Assembly: GCA_002724245.1 (NCBI GenBank)
Contig: PBOG01000184.1
Span: 1-63,044 of the forward strand
Direction: 5' to 3'
From: Planctomycetaceae bacterium
Lineage (GTDB): Bacteria > Planctomycetota > Planctomycetia > Pirellulales > Pirellulaceae
DNA length: 63,044 nucleotides
Shown: positions 1 to 10,820 of the stretch, piece after piece
Layout: each line of letters starts with the position of its first letter
Position numbering within the stretch: position 1 is the stretch's first letter
Position numbers and translations under genes: made by a program
The notes under the pieces: model-generated
What the model was told of the DNA's origin: nothing
The model's input: the letters and a program-made list of their open reading frames with translations, nothing else
Database searches by the model: none

Positions 1-1881
1 GAGATTCGCTACGTCAGTGGCAGTGATCCGTAGTAGCTCAATTTGGTGTTTAAGCAATTTCAGTTGTTCTTCAATGACTTCCATGCGTCTTTGGAACAAG
101 TTGGGTATTGACGGTGGAACAACCTCGAGCTCTCGGTTCAGACGTTCAGTGGAGAACTGGCTCAATAAGCGAGCTTCCACAATTTGCAATTGAACTTGTA
201 GCAACATCAGCGTGTCCAGGTTAGGTGGCTGCAGGCCGATTTGCTCTTGGATATCCGTAAAGTCGAAAACACGTTCGATCAACACCAAAGCAGGGCTGAC
301 GAGTTCTTCAATTGTGGGTGACTCTAACTGGCGAGCATATTGCAGGCGTCTACGAATGCGCCGCATCGAATCTCCTGTAACCGCTAGTTCATCGCGTGCT
401 GTCAACAGGCGCAGTTCTGTAAGGTCAAGGTTGATCTGTTGCTCAATGGGAAGGCCAATAGACAACTTGAGTGCGTCCAAGGCTCTTTCTAGTGAGTTAC
501 ATGCCGAAATCAGATTGCTCTGTCCGTTCAATACCTGTTGTTCGATTTGGTCGACGTCTGTTCGCGAGGAAGAGCCGAGAGTTCGATATTCGGCTTCACG
601 TTGATTGAAGTTGCGGATCAGGTTGAAGTAGTTTTGTGTTTGGATTTCGATGCGGCGGAATTGCTGGACCAGGCTGTAATAGGTCTGAGTCTGTGAGGCA
701 AACATGTTCTTGCGATACCGCGTGAAACTGCGCGCGGTATAGACAATGTTCCGTTCGGCCTGAGTGAGGCTTTCCAACTGAACGTCACGTTGCAGCAAGC
801 TTTGGGAGAAGTCAAATAGGAGGCTTGAACTCACATCGGCGGATAATCCTTGTGTGCCGTTGAAAGTAATCAGTACCTGATTGGCGAAACGCGCTGCCAG
901 ATCAGCACCGGTGACGAGCATTTTGTCCACGCCAAGCTGTGACGGGATCGTCATGCCGCTGTTTGTGTCGCCTGAGCTACGGCTGTGACTGAAATTTGCT
1001 GAGGATCGATTTCCCCCTGCACTGAGTTTCAGTTGTTGTTGAAATCGTTGTTGATCTAACGCGAGGGCGCCAAGATAGAGACTTTCTTTTTGAGATTGGT
1101 ATTCGCGCTGGTTGAGTCGCGTCAGGTCGATGATGTCTTCTAGCGTAAGTCGGGGTGACTGATTTAGTTGATCGTCTGTCGGAGCTCGACCAAAGGTCTG
1201 TTCGTACTGGGTTCGAATACTATCGAATTCCAGAATGCGGCGCAGGCAACTCGGTGGTAGTGCATTCCAGTAGGATGAGGGAATCTCCAGGCGACGAATT
1301 GTCGTGGTCGTTTGGGAGACGCGATTTGATGTTGCTGCGGATTCTGGAGGTGGGGGGACGAGTTCGGGCTGCTTGCTGTCAGGGTTTGATGTCTGGGCGA
1401 CGGAGGGCGTATCGAGCGAGCCTTGGACTGCCTGGGGGGAGGCTGCTGTCTCGGCGGACGCGATGAAGCTGACAGTCTTGGCGCGTGACGGTGGCGCGTA
1501 GCTTTGCGTAACGGCTGGCAGACGACGCAGGTTATGGGTTGCCTTTGGGAGTGCGGGAAACTCAAAGGGTTCGGATTCTGTTGACTTGAACCGGTCAGGG
1601 TCTCGCTCTGGCAGATCGGGTAGCGCGTAACTGTAAAGCTGCGGTGACGGATTCGGCAGACTTGGATCTTCGAGCGAGCTTTCGTCGTATAGTCGTGAAG
1701 CGGATTTCGGATAGATCGAATAGTCGCTCGGTGCGGTCCACGGAGTTTGATTGGTCTTTTCGTTCAGAATCGTCTTTGCATCCGTGTCCGCGCGCCGGCG
1801 ATAGTGATTGCGCGTACATCCAGACAGAAAATACATGGCGAAGATCAGGCATAGCAGCACGAAGCGAGTAGCTATAGCCAT
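1..1881 (-). CDS. TolC-like outer-membrane efflux lipoprotein, 3' end outside window
   Basis: An open frame runs from an ATG at 1881 to the window edge (627 codons, no stop), so the C-terminus is missing. Residues 1-22 are a lipoprotein signal ending in lipobox LSGC (Cys22). Residues about 25-170 are Pro/Ser/Thr-rich and low in complexity. From about residue 190 the chain has the long Gln/Leu-rich helices of the TolC/OEP family (LTLEDIIDLTRLNQREY, then repeated heptad-like stretches such as ARFANQVLITFNG followed by amphipathic helices, and LDALKLSIGLPIEQQINLDL, typical of OEP repeats). It is last in an operon with the fusion protein, permease and small membrane protein upstream, which supports a role as the outer-membrane duct of a tripartite exporter. 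The extra N-terminal linker is unusual. Family call is strong; substrate unknown. Confidence 0.85.
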   Translation of the reverse strand, partial: MAIATRFVLLCLIFAMYFLSGCTRNHYRRRADTDAKTILNEKTNQTPWTAPSDYSIYPKSASRLYDESSLEDPSLPNPSPQLYSYALPDLPERDPDRFKSTESEPFEFPALPKATHNLRRLPAVTQSYAPPSRAKTVSFIASAETAASPQAVQGSLDTPSVAQTSNPDSKQPELVPPPPESAATSNRVSQTTTTIRRLEIPSSYWNALPPSCLRRILEFDSIRTQYEQTFGRAPTDDQLNQSPRLTLEDIIDLTRLNQREYQSQKESLYLGALALDQQRFQQQLKLSAGGNRSSANFSHSRSSGDTNSGMTIPSQLGVDKMLVTGADLAARFANQVLITFNGTQGLSADVSSSLLFDFSQSLLQRDVQLESLTQAERNIVYTARSFTRYRKNMFASQTQTYYSLVQQFRRIEIQTQNYFNLIRNFNQREAEYRTLGSSSRTDVDQIEQQVLNGQSNLISACNSLERALDALKLSIGLPIEQQINLDLTELRLLTARDELAVTGDSMRRIRRRLQYARQLESPTIEELVSPALVLIERVFDFTDIQEQIGLQPPNLDTLMLLQVQLQIVEARLLSQFSTERLNRELEVVPPSIPNLFQRRMEVIEEQLKLLKHQIELLRITATDVANL

Positions 1882-2084
1882 GACGTATCCGAAAAACTGG
1901 TGACTTGTGAGCGCTTATCCATAATCATCATCGGCCTCTCAAATAACGCTGGCGAGGGTTATTGGTTTGATGACGGTCTGGTAGTAGTGGCAAACTTTGC
2001 CGTTTGTAGCGGTAGCACACTGCACCGGTGCTTGTGGAGAGTCGCCGACACCTGTTGCAGGGAGCATACACTCTCTGGCAGAGT

Positions 2085-2114
2085 CCAGTCTCCGGCTTTT
2101 TAGCCGGAGACTGG
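2085..2114. other. Perfect 13-bp stem-loop over the stop codon of the small membrane-protein gene
   Basis: CCAGTCTCCGGCT, a TTTT loop, then AGCCGGAGACTGG: 13 bp with no mismatch. The left arm and loop reach the TAA stop (2100-2102) of the gene at 2100-2381, and the right arm is inside its last codons. Read on the minus strand no T-run follows, so it is not a canonical intrinsic terminator. It sits between the inner-membrane and outer-membrane efflux genes and could act as an mRNA stabiliser or attenuator (inference). Confidence 0.6.
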
Positions 2115-2381
2115 GCGTTGTGGCCCACGCATTGATGCGAAGCCGAGCACTGTCATCGTCACACTCGCGGTCACGAGCAGTCCCAATAGAACACGGCGCT
2201 CGAATTGTTTCTGTTCGAGGTGTGACTCTAGTGCGTCGCGGGAATTGTCATCACCGGAAGCCCGTGCTGTATGGAGCTGTGTTCCGGCCTCGGGTCCCTC
2301 GCGAGCCCAGATTGCGAATCCACAGACAGCCAATGCGAATGCCAGCAACAGACACAAAGGAGGAAATAGACCCTGCATCAT
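2100..2381 (-). CDS. Small two-helix membrane protein in the efflux operon
   Basis: 93 residues, family not recognised. Two hydrophobic segments (about residues 5-25 and 64-82) flank a polar loop rich in Glu, Arg and Asp, so it is probably an inner-membrane hairpin protein. Its ATG overlaps the TGA of the permease gene (ATGA, 2378-2381), which suggests translational coupling and a function tied to the transporter. The last codons and stop lie inside a perfect 13-bp inverted repeat. It might assist assembly of the permease, but nothing in the sequence shows this. Confidence 0.65.
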   Translation of the reverse strand: MMQGLFPPLCLLLAFALAVCGFAIWAREGPEAGTQLHTARASGDDNSRDALESHLEQKQFERRVLLGLLVTASVTMTVLGFASMRGPQRPVSG

Positions 2382-3673
2382 TCGTGTCTCAAGGCTTCAA
2401 TAGGATCCATCAAGGCGGCTCGTCGGGCCGGGTAGAGACCGAACACAATACCGATGCCTACCGAAATTCCAAAGGCCAGGAAGATCGACCACCACTGTAC
2501 GACTGTTTCCATGCCAGCCAGGCTACTGACAATCACCGGCAGGCAGATGCCTGTGGCCACTCCGAGAATACCACCTACCGAAGAAAGCAAAACGGTTTCC
2601 ACGAGAAATTGGGCTGTAATATCCCATTGTTTGGCACCCAACGCACGCCGAACTCCAATCTCTCTGGTTCGCTCGGTAACGCTTGCCAGCATGATATTCA
2701 TAATGCCAATGCCACCAACTAACAACGAGATGCCAGCTATGGATCCCAGTACGAGATTCCAGATTCGTTTTTCTTCTTCGGCCCGTTGCATTAATTCTAT
2801 TGGAATCACGAGGCGGAAATCATCCTGGTTGGGGTGGGTTTCTTCGAGTAACTTGCGAGCCATGCCCGCGGTCTGGCTGACCAGATTCGGATCGGAGACC
2901 TGGAGGGTGATTTCGTTCAATTGAGTGCGTTCAAAATTTCGACTGCCGGTGTTGAGGATGACCTGGACGTCACCGAACCTGCGTTGCGCACAGGCGAGCG
3001 GGATATAGATGTCGTCGTTCATGTTTTGCTGGCCGACGCCACCTGGCGTTGCATTGCCACTCGCCTGGCCAGCTAGTACGCCGACGATGCGATACGTGTC
3101 TTCACCCAGCAGGATGTTTTCACCAAGGGGATCTTCGTACCCGAATAGCTTGCGGCAGGATCCCGCGCCGAGGATCGCGATATTTGATGTATTACGCAGA
3201 TCAACCTGAGTGATGAAACGGCCTCGCCGTAATCGCAAATTCTTGACATCCATGTATTCGGGTGTTGTGCCCAGGACTCGAGCGTTGGCAATACGGCCTG
3301 TTCCACGGGATGCAGGCTTCAGGAGCAACGCGATTGGGACCGCTTCCGAGACAGTAGGCAACGTCGCTTTGAGCCGATCGAAATCCCGGTACTTCAATCC
3401 GTACTCTAACACACGCGTTTCTTCTTCGCTGGCCGCAGAAGCCTGGCTGTCATCTCCTCCACCGGACTGCCCCGGTTTAATACTGCGAATGATGACGTTG
3501 TTCGCGCCCAGTTTTCGAATTTGTTCCAAAGCTTCGCGCTTTGACCCCTCTCCAATTGCCAGCATGGAAATGACCGAGCCGACACCCAACACGACACCTA
3601 GCACCGTCAGCAAGCTGCGCAGTTTGTGTAGTAGGAGATTCTTGATTCCGACCTTAACGATAGTCCAGTTCAT
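2378..3673 (-). CDS. MacB/FtsX-type ABC exporter permease without ATPase domain
   Basis: 431 residues. One N-terminal transmembrane helix follows KIGIKNLLLHK-like residues typical of MacB permeases (LRSLLTVLGVVLGVGSVIS). A periplasmic MacB core domain spans about 45-290 and three C-terminal helices form the FtsX domain (about 305-420), with the signature SVTERTREIGVRRALGA. MacB of E. coli carries its ATPase on the same chain; here it is absent, as in the LolCDE-like and split MacB systems, and no ATPase gene lies within this window. The gene follows the fusion-protein gene by 69 bp and overlaps the next gene by 4 bp. It probably transmits ATPase-driven motion to the fusion protein and outer-membrane duct. 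Substrate unknown. Confidence 0.9.
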   Translation of the reverse strand: MNWTIVKVGIKNLLLHKLRSLLTVLGVVLGVGSVISMLAIGEGSKREALEQIRKLGANNVIIRSIKPGQSGGGDDSQASAASEEETRVLEYGLKYRDFDRLKATLPTVSEAVPIALLLKPASRGTGRIANARVLGTTPEYMDVKNLRLRRGRFITQVDLRNTSNIAILGAGSCRKLFGYEDPLGENILLGEDTYRIVGVLAGQASGNATPGGVGQQNMNDDIYIPLACAQRRFGDVQVILNTGSRNFERTQLNEITLQVSDPNLVSQTAGMARKLLEETHPNQDDFRLVIPIELMQRAEEEKRIWNLVLGSIAGISLLVGGIGIMNIMLASVTERTREIGVRRALGAKQWDITAQFLVETVLLSSVGGILGVATGICLPVIVSSLAGMETVVQWWSIFLAFGISVGIGIVFGLYPARRAALMDPIEALRHE

Positions 3674-3742
3674 AGTGCTGCGAAAATCGTGGAATAGGTG
3701 GGCTTATGAAGCGGATTCGATCGGCAGTCTCGTCCTTGCGGT

Positions 3743-5479
3743 TTATGCGCCCGCTGCTGCTTGGTTCGAACTTTGTCGCGATTTTGATTTTCCGCGTTGC
3801 TTTGATTTGCCAGATCGTTTTTTGGCGGGGGCTGGTGCTTGGGGAGCTTGCTTGGCAGACGGGTTCTTGGTCTCTGCCGAGTCCCCTTCTTTCGTTAATT
3901 CGTCTGCGGTATCCGCAATACTGGCTTGGCGTTCTTTCTCTTCGACAATGTCCATCGGATTGAGAATGACGACATCACCTTCAGTAAGGCCTTGCTCGAT
4001 GTGGACAAACTTGTCGTTTGAACGCCCCGGTACGATGTCCTTGCGTTGTGCTCCACGGCGAGTGTTTACGTAACACCAGGTGTCGCGGTCGACTTGAACG
4101 ACTGCCTGGACAGGGACCGCCAACACGTTTGGAAGACTATCGACGTGGATATTTGCCACAGCAGTCATGCCAGGCTTGAGGCTGTCGACTTCTTCGGTGA
4201 TGCGCACTGTCGTCTTGTACGTTTTTGTACTTCCTCCACTAAGCCAGCCGCCGTCTTCGGGAATTACGGCTACTTTGTCGACGACTCCGTTGTAGGTTCT
4301 ATTAGGGAAGGCATCCACGCTGACACTGACAGCGAGGCCAGGCCGGACCTGATCGAGTACCGCCTCGTGGACGCGGGTTTCGACTTTCATTCTCTTCAAG
4401 TTGGGCAGGGTCATTAATCTTTGGCGTTGGTAAACCATGGCTCCTTCGGAAATCTCACCTCGCCTGCGGTCGCCACGTGCCCAGACAACCATTCCATCGT
4501 GTGGCGCATAGATCTTGCAGTTTTCCAGTTGTTTTTCAAAATGCGCCAGCCGTTCCTTCTCCTTTTGTGAGGTCTGCTCGGCTTCTTCCTTGATCGCTAA
4601 CGCCTCGGCAGCTTTGGAAATGCCGTCGTTGATCGATTGTGCGACTTCACGTTGTGATGTCTCGACGTCGCCTCGCAACGTCAGTTCTTGCGTCTTGAAT
4701 TCGTAGAGCGTCATCTTGGCGCGTTCCGACTGGAGTGTCTTGATCTGGTTAATGTTGGAGGTGACGCGGCTTTCTGCGTCAGCGTAAGTCAAACGAGTTT
4801 GATCGCGCTCCGCCTTGCCGCGATAGCCGAGTTTGAACAACTCTTCCATGCCAGCACGTTGGATTTTGACAAGGTCGAGTTGGCCACGCGCCTCCACAAG
4901 CTTGGTATTGGCTTCATCGATTTTGCGGTCGATCGCCTCGACATCCAGTTGAAACTTTCCATTGGTTTTGTCCATGTAAGACTCAATGGCCAATTGCGCC
5001 AGCTTGTATTTCAAGTCGGCAGCTGCCTTCAGTGTCTCGTTATTCAACAACACATTGTCATACATCGCTTTACTTTGGGTCTCCATCGAGACCGCTTTTT
5101 GGACAACCACCGTTTGTTCGTCGACACGATCACGAATGGTTGCGGAGTCAAGTTCGACGAGCAGGTCACCTTTCTTGACCTCACTTCCATTGGGGATGAT
5201 CATGATAATTTGTGTGCCACTACGGTCCCCACGGCCAAAGTTTTCAACTTTGCAGCGAATAGCTGTTTCTTCCTGACTTGCCAGATTGCCCCGCTCGGTG
5301 ACAGTAATTGCCAGAGTTCTTTGCTTGACCTCGAACGGCACGAATCCTTCCGTCTCCTCACCGCCGCTGAGAAGGCTAAAGCTGGCAATTAGCAGTAGCA
5401 GGCACGCAACTCCGACGCCTGCGAATGCGATCCATTTCCGTTCAGATAATAATTGTGAGAGACGTTCCGCGACGTTCAT
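3743..5479 (-). CDS. HlyD/MacA-type periplasmic membrane-fusion protein
   Basis: 578 residues, longer than MacA (about 370). One membrane anchor at about 19-38 (ACLLLLIASFSLL) is followed by a lipoyl/barrel-sandwich half, a long coiled-coil hairpin (about 130-330, rich in Glu, Gln, Lys and Ala), the second lipoyl half with KIYAPHDGMVVWARG, and beta-barrel domains (about 370-520). The C-terminal 50 residues are Lys/Ser/Ala-rich (KKRSGKSKQRGKSK), a basic tail not usual in MacA. The ATG at 5479 has AGGAAA 8 nt upstream. First gene of the efflux operon; it should bridge the permease to the TolC-like protein. Confidence 0.9.
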   Translation of the reverse strand: MNVAERLSQLLSERKWIAFAGVGVACLLLLIASFSLLSGGEETEGFVPFEVKQRTLAITVTERGNLASQEETAIRCKVENFGRGDRSGTQIIMIIPNGSEVKKGDLLVELDSATIRDRVDEQTVVVQKAVSMETQSKAMYDNVLLNNETLKAAADLKYKLAQLAIESYMDKTNGKFQLDVEAIDRKIDEANTKLVEARGQLDLVKIQRAGMEELFKLGYRGKAERDQTRLTYADAESRVTSNINQIKTLQSERAKMTLYEFKTQELTLRGDVETSQREVAQSINDGISKAAEALAIKEEAEQTSQKEKERLAHFEKQLENCKIYAPHDGMVVWARGDRRRGEISEGAMVYQRQRLMTLPNLKRMKVETRVHEAVLDQVRPGLAVSVSVDAFPNRTYNGVVDKVAVIPEDGGWLSGGSTKTYKTTVRITEEVDSLKPGMTAVANIHVDSLPNVLAVPVQAVVQVDRDTWCYVNTRRGAQRKDIVPGRSNDKFVHIEQGLTEGDVVILNPMDIVEEKERQASIADTADELTKEGDSAETKNPSAKQAPQAPAPAKKRSGKSKQRGKSKSRQSSNQAAAGA

Positions 5480-5781
5480 GGTGGATTTCCTGGCAAGCTG
5501 AAAGGGTTAGACAGCTCATCGGGGGCGTATTATCAGGCGAAGAAAGAGCCTTTCTTCGGTTATCGACCGCCGGCGCAGCGGGTGTACAGCTGTAATTGTA
5601 TCTGAATTAGCCTAATTAGGAGTGGTGAAAAGCTGTACTGACATTCCACGGAGACGCAAAAAACACGGTTGTGTTCACAGTAGACATGGCAAGTGAAGTG
5701 GCTGAATTTGCCGTTCGGAGCTTTTGCGATCGATTAGCCCCGTCATGCGTCTGCCCCTCCGCGGAGGGGGTGGTGTGGTTT
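5480..5781. other. Gene-free region between rho and the efflux operon
   Basis: 302 bp. It should contain the efflux-operon promoter on the minus strand, but I see no convincing -35/-10 pair. An 8-bp inverted repeat (GTACAGCT at 5584-5591, AGCTGTAC at 5631-5638) flanks an A/T-rich stretch and could be an operator. A 16-bp palindrome lies beside the rho stop codon (separate entry). Confidence 0.4.
5754..5769 (-). other. GC-rich palindrome just after rho
   Basis: CCCCTCCGCGGAGGGG, a perfect 16-bp palindrome starting 12 bp past the rho stop codon. It can fold as a 6-bp stem with a CGCG loop. No T-run follows on the minus strand, so if it ends rho transcription it is not by the standard intrinsic mechanism. 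Confidence 0.4.
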
Positions 5782-7221
<1,440 letters not shown>

Positions 7222-7351
7222 AAGAGAAGACACTCCTGAAGGGCGGCTTGCCGGGCAGGCAAGGCGTGAGATGGGTAGGAAGAGGTGGGGAGTTGCTGCG
7301 AAATGACAAGAATAGTCGATCGCGTAACGACTCCGAGGTGGGTAAGGACTA

Positions 7352-7963
7352 TCAGTTTACGAGGAGTTTTAGTTTATCCCAGAGTTGTTCTACTTGCGCC
7401 TGTGTTTTTTTCGAGGGGCCGGAATTGTCAATGACGTAGTCGGCTGCCTGGCGTTTAATTGTCAGGGAGGTCTGACTGGACTCACGTGCTGCCAGGTCGG
7501 CTGCAGTCCAGCCTCGTTGCCGTGCCCGTTCGATTCTGAGTTCCTCTGGTGTGTCGACAAACAAGATATGTGTGCAGCACGAGCTCCAGCCGGCTTTAAA
7601 CATGACTGCGGCGTCTAAAGCGACTGCGGGTGTGTCGCAGGCATTTTTTAGCTCGTGGATTTTTTGTTGTAAATGTTCTCCAATTCTTGAATGGGTCAGT
7701 TTTTCCAGAAACGCGAGTTCAACGGGGCCTTTCGGAGGTGGGGCGAATACCCGCTTCGCGATCTCACTGCGACAGAGTTGACCATCGCTCTGCAGAATCT
7801 CCTTGCCCCATCGCGTTTGAATCGCGTTTACGACATCCGCTTGTTGCAACACTTCGTGACCGATGCGGTCTGCATCGATCAAGAACACTCCCAGGTTTTG
7901 GAGACACTCGGCTACGAGTGTTTTACCACTAGCAATCCCACCGGCGATACCAATTACAAGCAT
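7352..7963 (-). CDS. coaE: Dephospho-CoA kinase
   Basis: 203 residues from the ATG at 7963, which matches the family start ([15 protein letters not shown]). An ATG eight codons earlier overlaps the polA stop and is an alternative. The P-loop GGIASGKT and the following [10 protein letters not shown] match CoaE; length is normal. It phosphorylates the 3'-OH of dephospho-CoA, the last step of CoA synthesis. It lies directly downstream of polA on the same strand, so the two are probably co-transcribed; panC, an earlier step of the same pathway, is 7 kb upstream on the same strand. Confidence 0.95.
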   Translation of the reverse strand: MLVIGIAGGIASGKTLVAECLQNLGVFLIDADRIGHEVLQQADVVNAIQTRWGKEILQSDGQLCRSEIAKRVFAPPPKGPVELAFLEKLTHSRIGEHLQQKIHELKNACDTPAVALDAAVMFKAGWSSCCTHILFVDTPEELRIERARQRGWTAADLAARESSQTSLTIKRQAADYVIDNSGPSKKTQAQVEQLWDKLKLLVN

Positions 7964-7977
7964 GGCGTTGCACTGGG

Positions 7978-10773
7978 TTATTCGCATTCCGCCCAGTTAG
8001 GGCCTGACTTGACATCGACGCTCAATGGCACCGACAACTCGTGGCAAGCTACCATTTCTTCAGTGACCATTTCCGACAGTTCGGGTAGTTGGTCTGCAGG
8101 GGATTCAAAGACAAGTTCGTCATGGATCTGCAAAAGCATTCGTGCTTCCAGGTCACTGTGTCGGAGGTGCTCGTCAACTCGAATCATTGCATGTTTAATC
8201 AGGTCCGCGGCCGAACCTTGAATTACGGTATTAATCGCAATGCGTTCAGGTAGATTTCTTTGGCGGGAATCGCCACGTTTGGAGGAGCTTCGAACGCCCT
8301 GGATTTCTCGCCGACGTCCGAATATGGTTTTAACATAACCCTTGTCACGACATTCTTCCAGTACTGCGTCGACAAACGTTTGTACACGCGGAATTCGCTC
8401 AAAATACGAGTCGATAAAAGCAGCAGCTTCTTCGACATCTATCTCCAGGGCCTTGGCTAATCCAAACGGACTTTGGCCATAAATGATGCCAAAATTGACG
8501 GCTTTCGCACTGCGTCGCATTTCGGCCGTGACGTCGGTCAGGTCGACACCAAACACCTCACTGGCGACGCGGGCGTGGATGTCCTGTCCATCTTGGAACG
8601 CCTGCAGAAGCGTTTCGTCCGAGGAGAGGTCGGCCAGGATGCGTAACTCTATCTGTGAATAATCAGCCGTACATAAGCACCACTGGGTTTCCCCTGGTAT
8701 GAAGGCGGCGCGAATTTCTCTGCCCTCAGCGGTACGGATCGGAATGTTCTGCAGGTTAGGGTCTGTGGAACTTAATCTGCCCGTAGCGGCGACGTCCTGT
8801 CGAAATGAAGTGTGAACTCTCTGTGTTTGGGAATGGACAAGTTGGGGTAGTGCATCGACGTAAGTGCTCTTGAGCTTGGCGATTTGACGATACTCGACCA
8901 CCTTGGCGGGTAAAGCGTGTTCGCTCGAGAGTTGCGCTAGTACTTCTGCATCTGTACTAGCCCCGGTTTTCGTCCGTTTAATAACTGGTAGGCCTAGTTT
9001 GTCGAAGAGCACCTCGGAGAGCTGCTTGGGTGAATCGATGTTGAATGGTTCTCCAGCGAGTGAGTGGATGTCCGCCTCTAGCAAGCTGAGCCTGTCTCCA
9101 TAGCGTTGATGCAAGTTGTGGAGGCGTTTGACATCAATGTAAATTCCAGTGAATTCCATGCTGGCAAGAATCGAAATCAGAGGCATCTCGACCTTGTGGA
9201 AGAGATCGGACAGCTCTTCGTCAGCTAGTTTTTCGCTCAGGATGTTTACCAGACGCCAGGGGACATCGGCGTCTTCGGCGGCATATTCGAGGACTTGCGC
9301 GACAGGTACCTGGTCCATCTGAATTTGTTTTTTGCCTGTACCAATCAATTGTTTGATTGAGATCGTCTGGTGGTTCAGATAACGTTTTGCGAGTTCGTCC
9401 AGACTGTGGTTTCGCTCACCAGGGACCAGCAGATAATCAGCGACCATTGTGTCAAATAGAGGGCCTGCAAGTTCAACACCGTGGCAATGCAGTACGACCA
9501 TGTCGTACTTCAGGTTTTGGCCAATTTTTTCGATCTTTTTGTCGGCAAGCAGGGGACGCAACGTTTCCAACGTATGGGTTATGTCCAGTTGTGGGTCGTC
9601 TGCGGGGGCGCGAACAGGGATGTAGCATGCTTCGCCCTCGCCCCAGGCAAATGACAATCCAACCAGGTCTGCATGGCGGGGGTTTGTAGAGGTTGTTTCG
9701 GTGTCCACTGAGAATCGTGGCAGCTTGGAAAGTCGGGCTACCAGGGCTTCTAATTTTGGTTTCGTGTCAATCAGTTGGTAGTTGGTTTCCCAGTGAACAG
9801 GAGCTGATTGCACCGAGAGATTAGCCAGCCGCTCACCCAGTCGTCGAAACCCAAATTCTTCGCACAATTGTTGCACCTGCTGCCGATCAATTCCGCCCAC
9901 TTTTGCATTGGCCCAGTCGAGAGCGATCGGCACGCGATCGTCAAGGCGAACGAGTTCACGACTCAGGAGTGCCTGCTCGCGATCTCGAAGCAGGTTTTCG
10001 CGACGTTTTTTTGCCTTGATCTGATCGACTTGTTCGAAAATCCCCTCGAGTGTTCCATACTCGTTGAGTAAGTCTGCAGCGGTCTTCTTGCCGATCCCTT
10101 CCACACCGGGAACGTTGTCGACGGAATCTCCCCAGAGCGCTTGAAAGTCGACAACCTGGTCTGGCCTGATCCCCCAGTCATCTCGGACTTCTTCGTTGCC
10201 GAGCGTCACATCTTTGCGAATGTTGTAGATCTGGGTTTGGTCGCTGATTAGCTGACGGCAGTCTTTGTCGCTGGTCACCAGCAGGCACCGACCTCCGCGC
10301 GTTTGAGTTTCGCGGGCGACTGTAGCCATGATGTCGTCCGCTTCGTAGTTTTCCAGTGTCAGGATTGGTATTCCGAGGGCTTCTAGCATTCGCTGAATGT
10401 TGGGGATCTGGCAACGTAGATCCTCGGGCATCGGCGATCGGTTGCTTTTGTAGTCTGGGTAAATGTCGTGTCGGAAAGTACGCGAAGAATGGTCGAACGC
10501 GCAGAAGAAAAGCTCGGGCTGTTGACGGCTGAGCAAGTCAAGTATGTCTCGAGTAAAGCCGTGAATTGCGTTCACGGGTTGACCATGAGGACCTGTCATT
10601 TCAGGCAACGCATGGAATACTTGATAGATTAGACCCAAAGCGTCGACGACTACGACGGTTTGTTCGCTGAGGGAATCAGGGGCCTGTTGGTTGCGCGCGT
10701 CGGAGTCCGTGACCGTAACAGGTGACGACTCTTCCTGGGAATCAAACCCTTCGAGCAGGCGTTGAGGATTCAC
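7978..10773 (-). CDS. polA: DNA polymerase I
   Basis: 931 residues. The start is GTG at 10773 with AAGGAA 8 nt upstream. About 40 extra N-terminal residues precede the 5'-3' exonuclease (about 40-310, with DALGLIYQVFHALPE). The 3'-5' exonuclease keeps its acidic residues: VDTETTS (Exo I), NLKYDM (Exo II) and YAAEDAD (Exo III), so proofreading should be active, unlike in many Gram-positive enzymes. The polymerase has motif A DYSQIELRILA, motif B RRSAKAVNFGIIYG and motif C QIHDELVFE. It works in repair and Okazaki-fragment processing. A VOC-family gene lies 47 bp upstream and coaE follows at once. Confidence 0.97.
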   Translation of the reverse strand: MNPQRLLEGFDSQEESSPVTVTDSDARNQQAPDSLSEQTVVVVDALGLIYQVFHALPEMTGPHGQPVNAIHGFTRDILDLLSRQQPELFFCAFDHSSRTFRHDIYPDYKSNRSPMPEDLRCQIPNIQRMLEALGIPILTLENYEADDIMATVARETQTRGGRCLLVTSDKDCRQLISDQTQIYNIRKDVTLGNEEVRDDWGIRPDQVVDFQALWGDSVDNVPGVEGIGKKTAADLLNEYGTLEGIFEQVDQIKAKKRRENLLRDREQALLSRELVRLDDRVPIALDWANAKVGGIDRQQVQQLCEEFGFRRLGERLANLSVQSAPVHWETNYQLIDTKPKLEALVARLSKLPRFSVDTETTSTNPRHADLVGLSFAWGEGEACYIPVRAPADDPQLDITHTLETLRPLLADKKIEKIGQNLKYDMVVLHCHGVELAGPLFDTMVADYLLVPGERNHSLDELAKRYLNHQTISIKQLIGTGKKQIQMDQVPVAQVLEYAAEDADVPWRLVNILSEKLADEELSDLFHKVEMPLISILASMEFTGIYIDVKRLHNLHQRYGDRLSLLEADIHSLAGEPFNIDSPKQLSEVLFDKLGLPVIKRTKTGASTDAEVLAQLSSEHALPAKVVEYRQIAKLKSTYVDALPQLVHSQTQRVHTSFRQDVAATGRLSSTDPNLQNIPIRTAEGREIRAAFIPGETQWCLCTADYSQIELRILADLSSDETLLQAFQDGQDIHARVASEVFGVDLTDVTAEMRRSAKAVNFGIIYGQSPFGLAKALEIDVEEAAAFIDSYFERIPRVQTFVDAVLEECRDKGYVKTIFGRRREIQGVRSSSKRGDSRQRNLPERIAINTVIQGSAADLIKHAMIRVDEHLRHSDLEARMLLQIHDELVFESPADQLPELSEMVTEEMVACHELSVPLSVDVKSGPNWAECE

Positions 10774-10820
10774 AATAGATGTTCCTTGCCTGGGAGTCCA
10801 GGCTGGCCTTATATCTTGAA

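Noticed and set aside
1155-1565. Open frames on both strands inside the TolC-like gene
   Set aside because: They are shadows of the long minus-strand frame that continues from 1881 to the left edge.
5754-5769. Palindrome after rho as an intrinsic terminator
   Set aside because: No T-run follows on the minus strand, so it is listed only as a palindrome.
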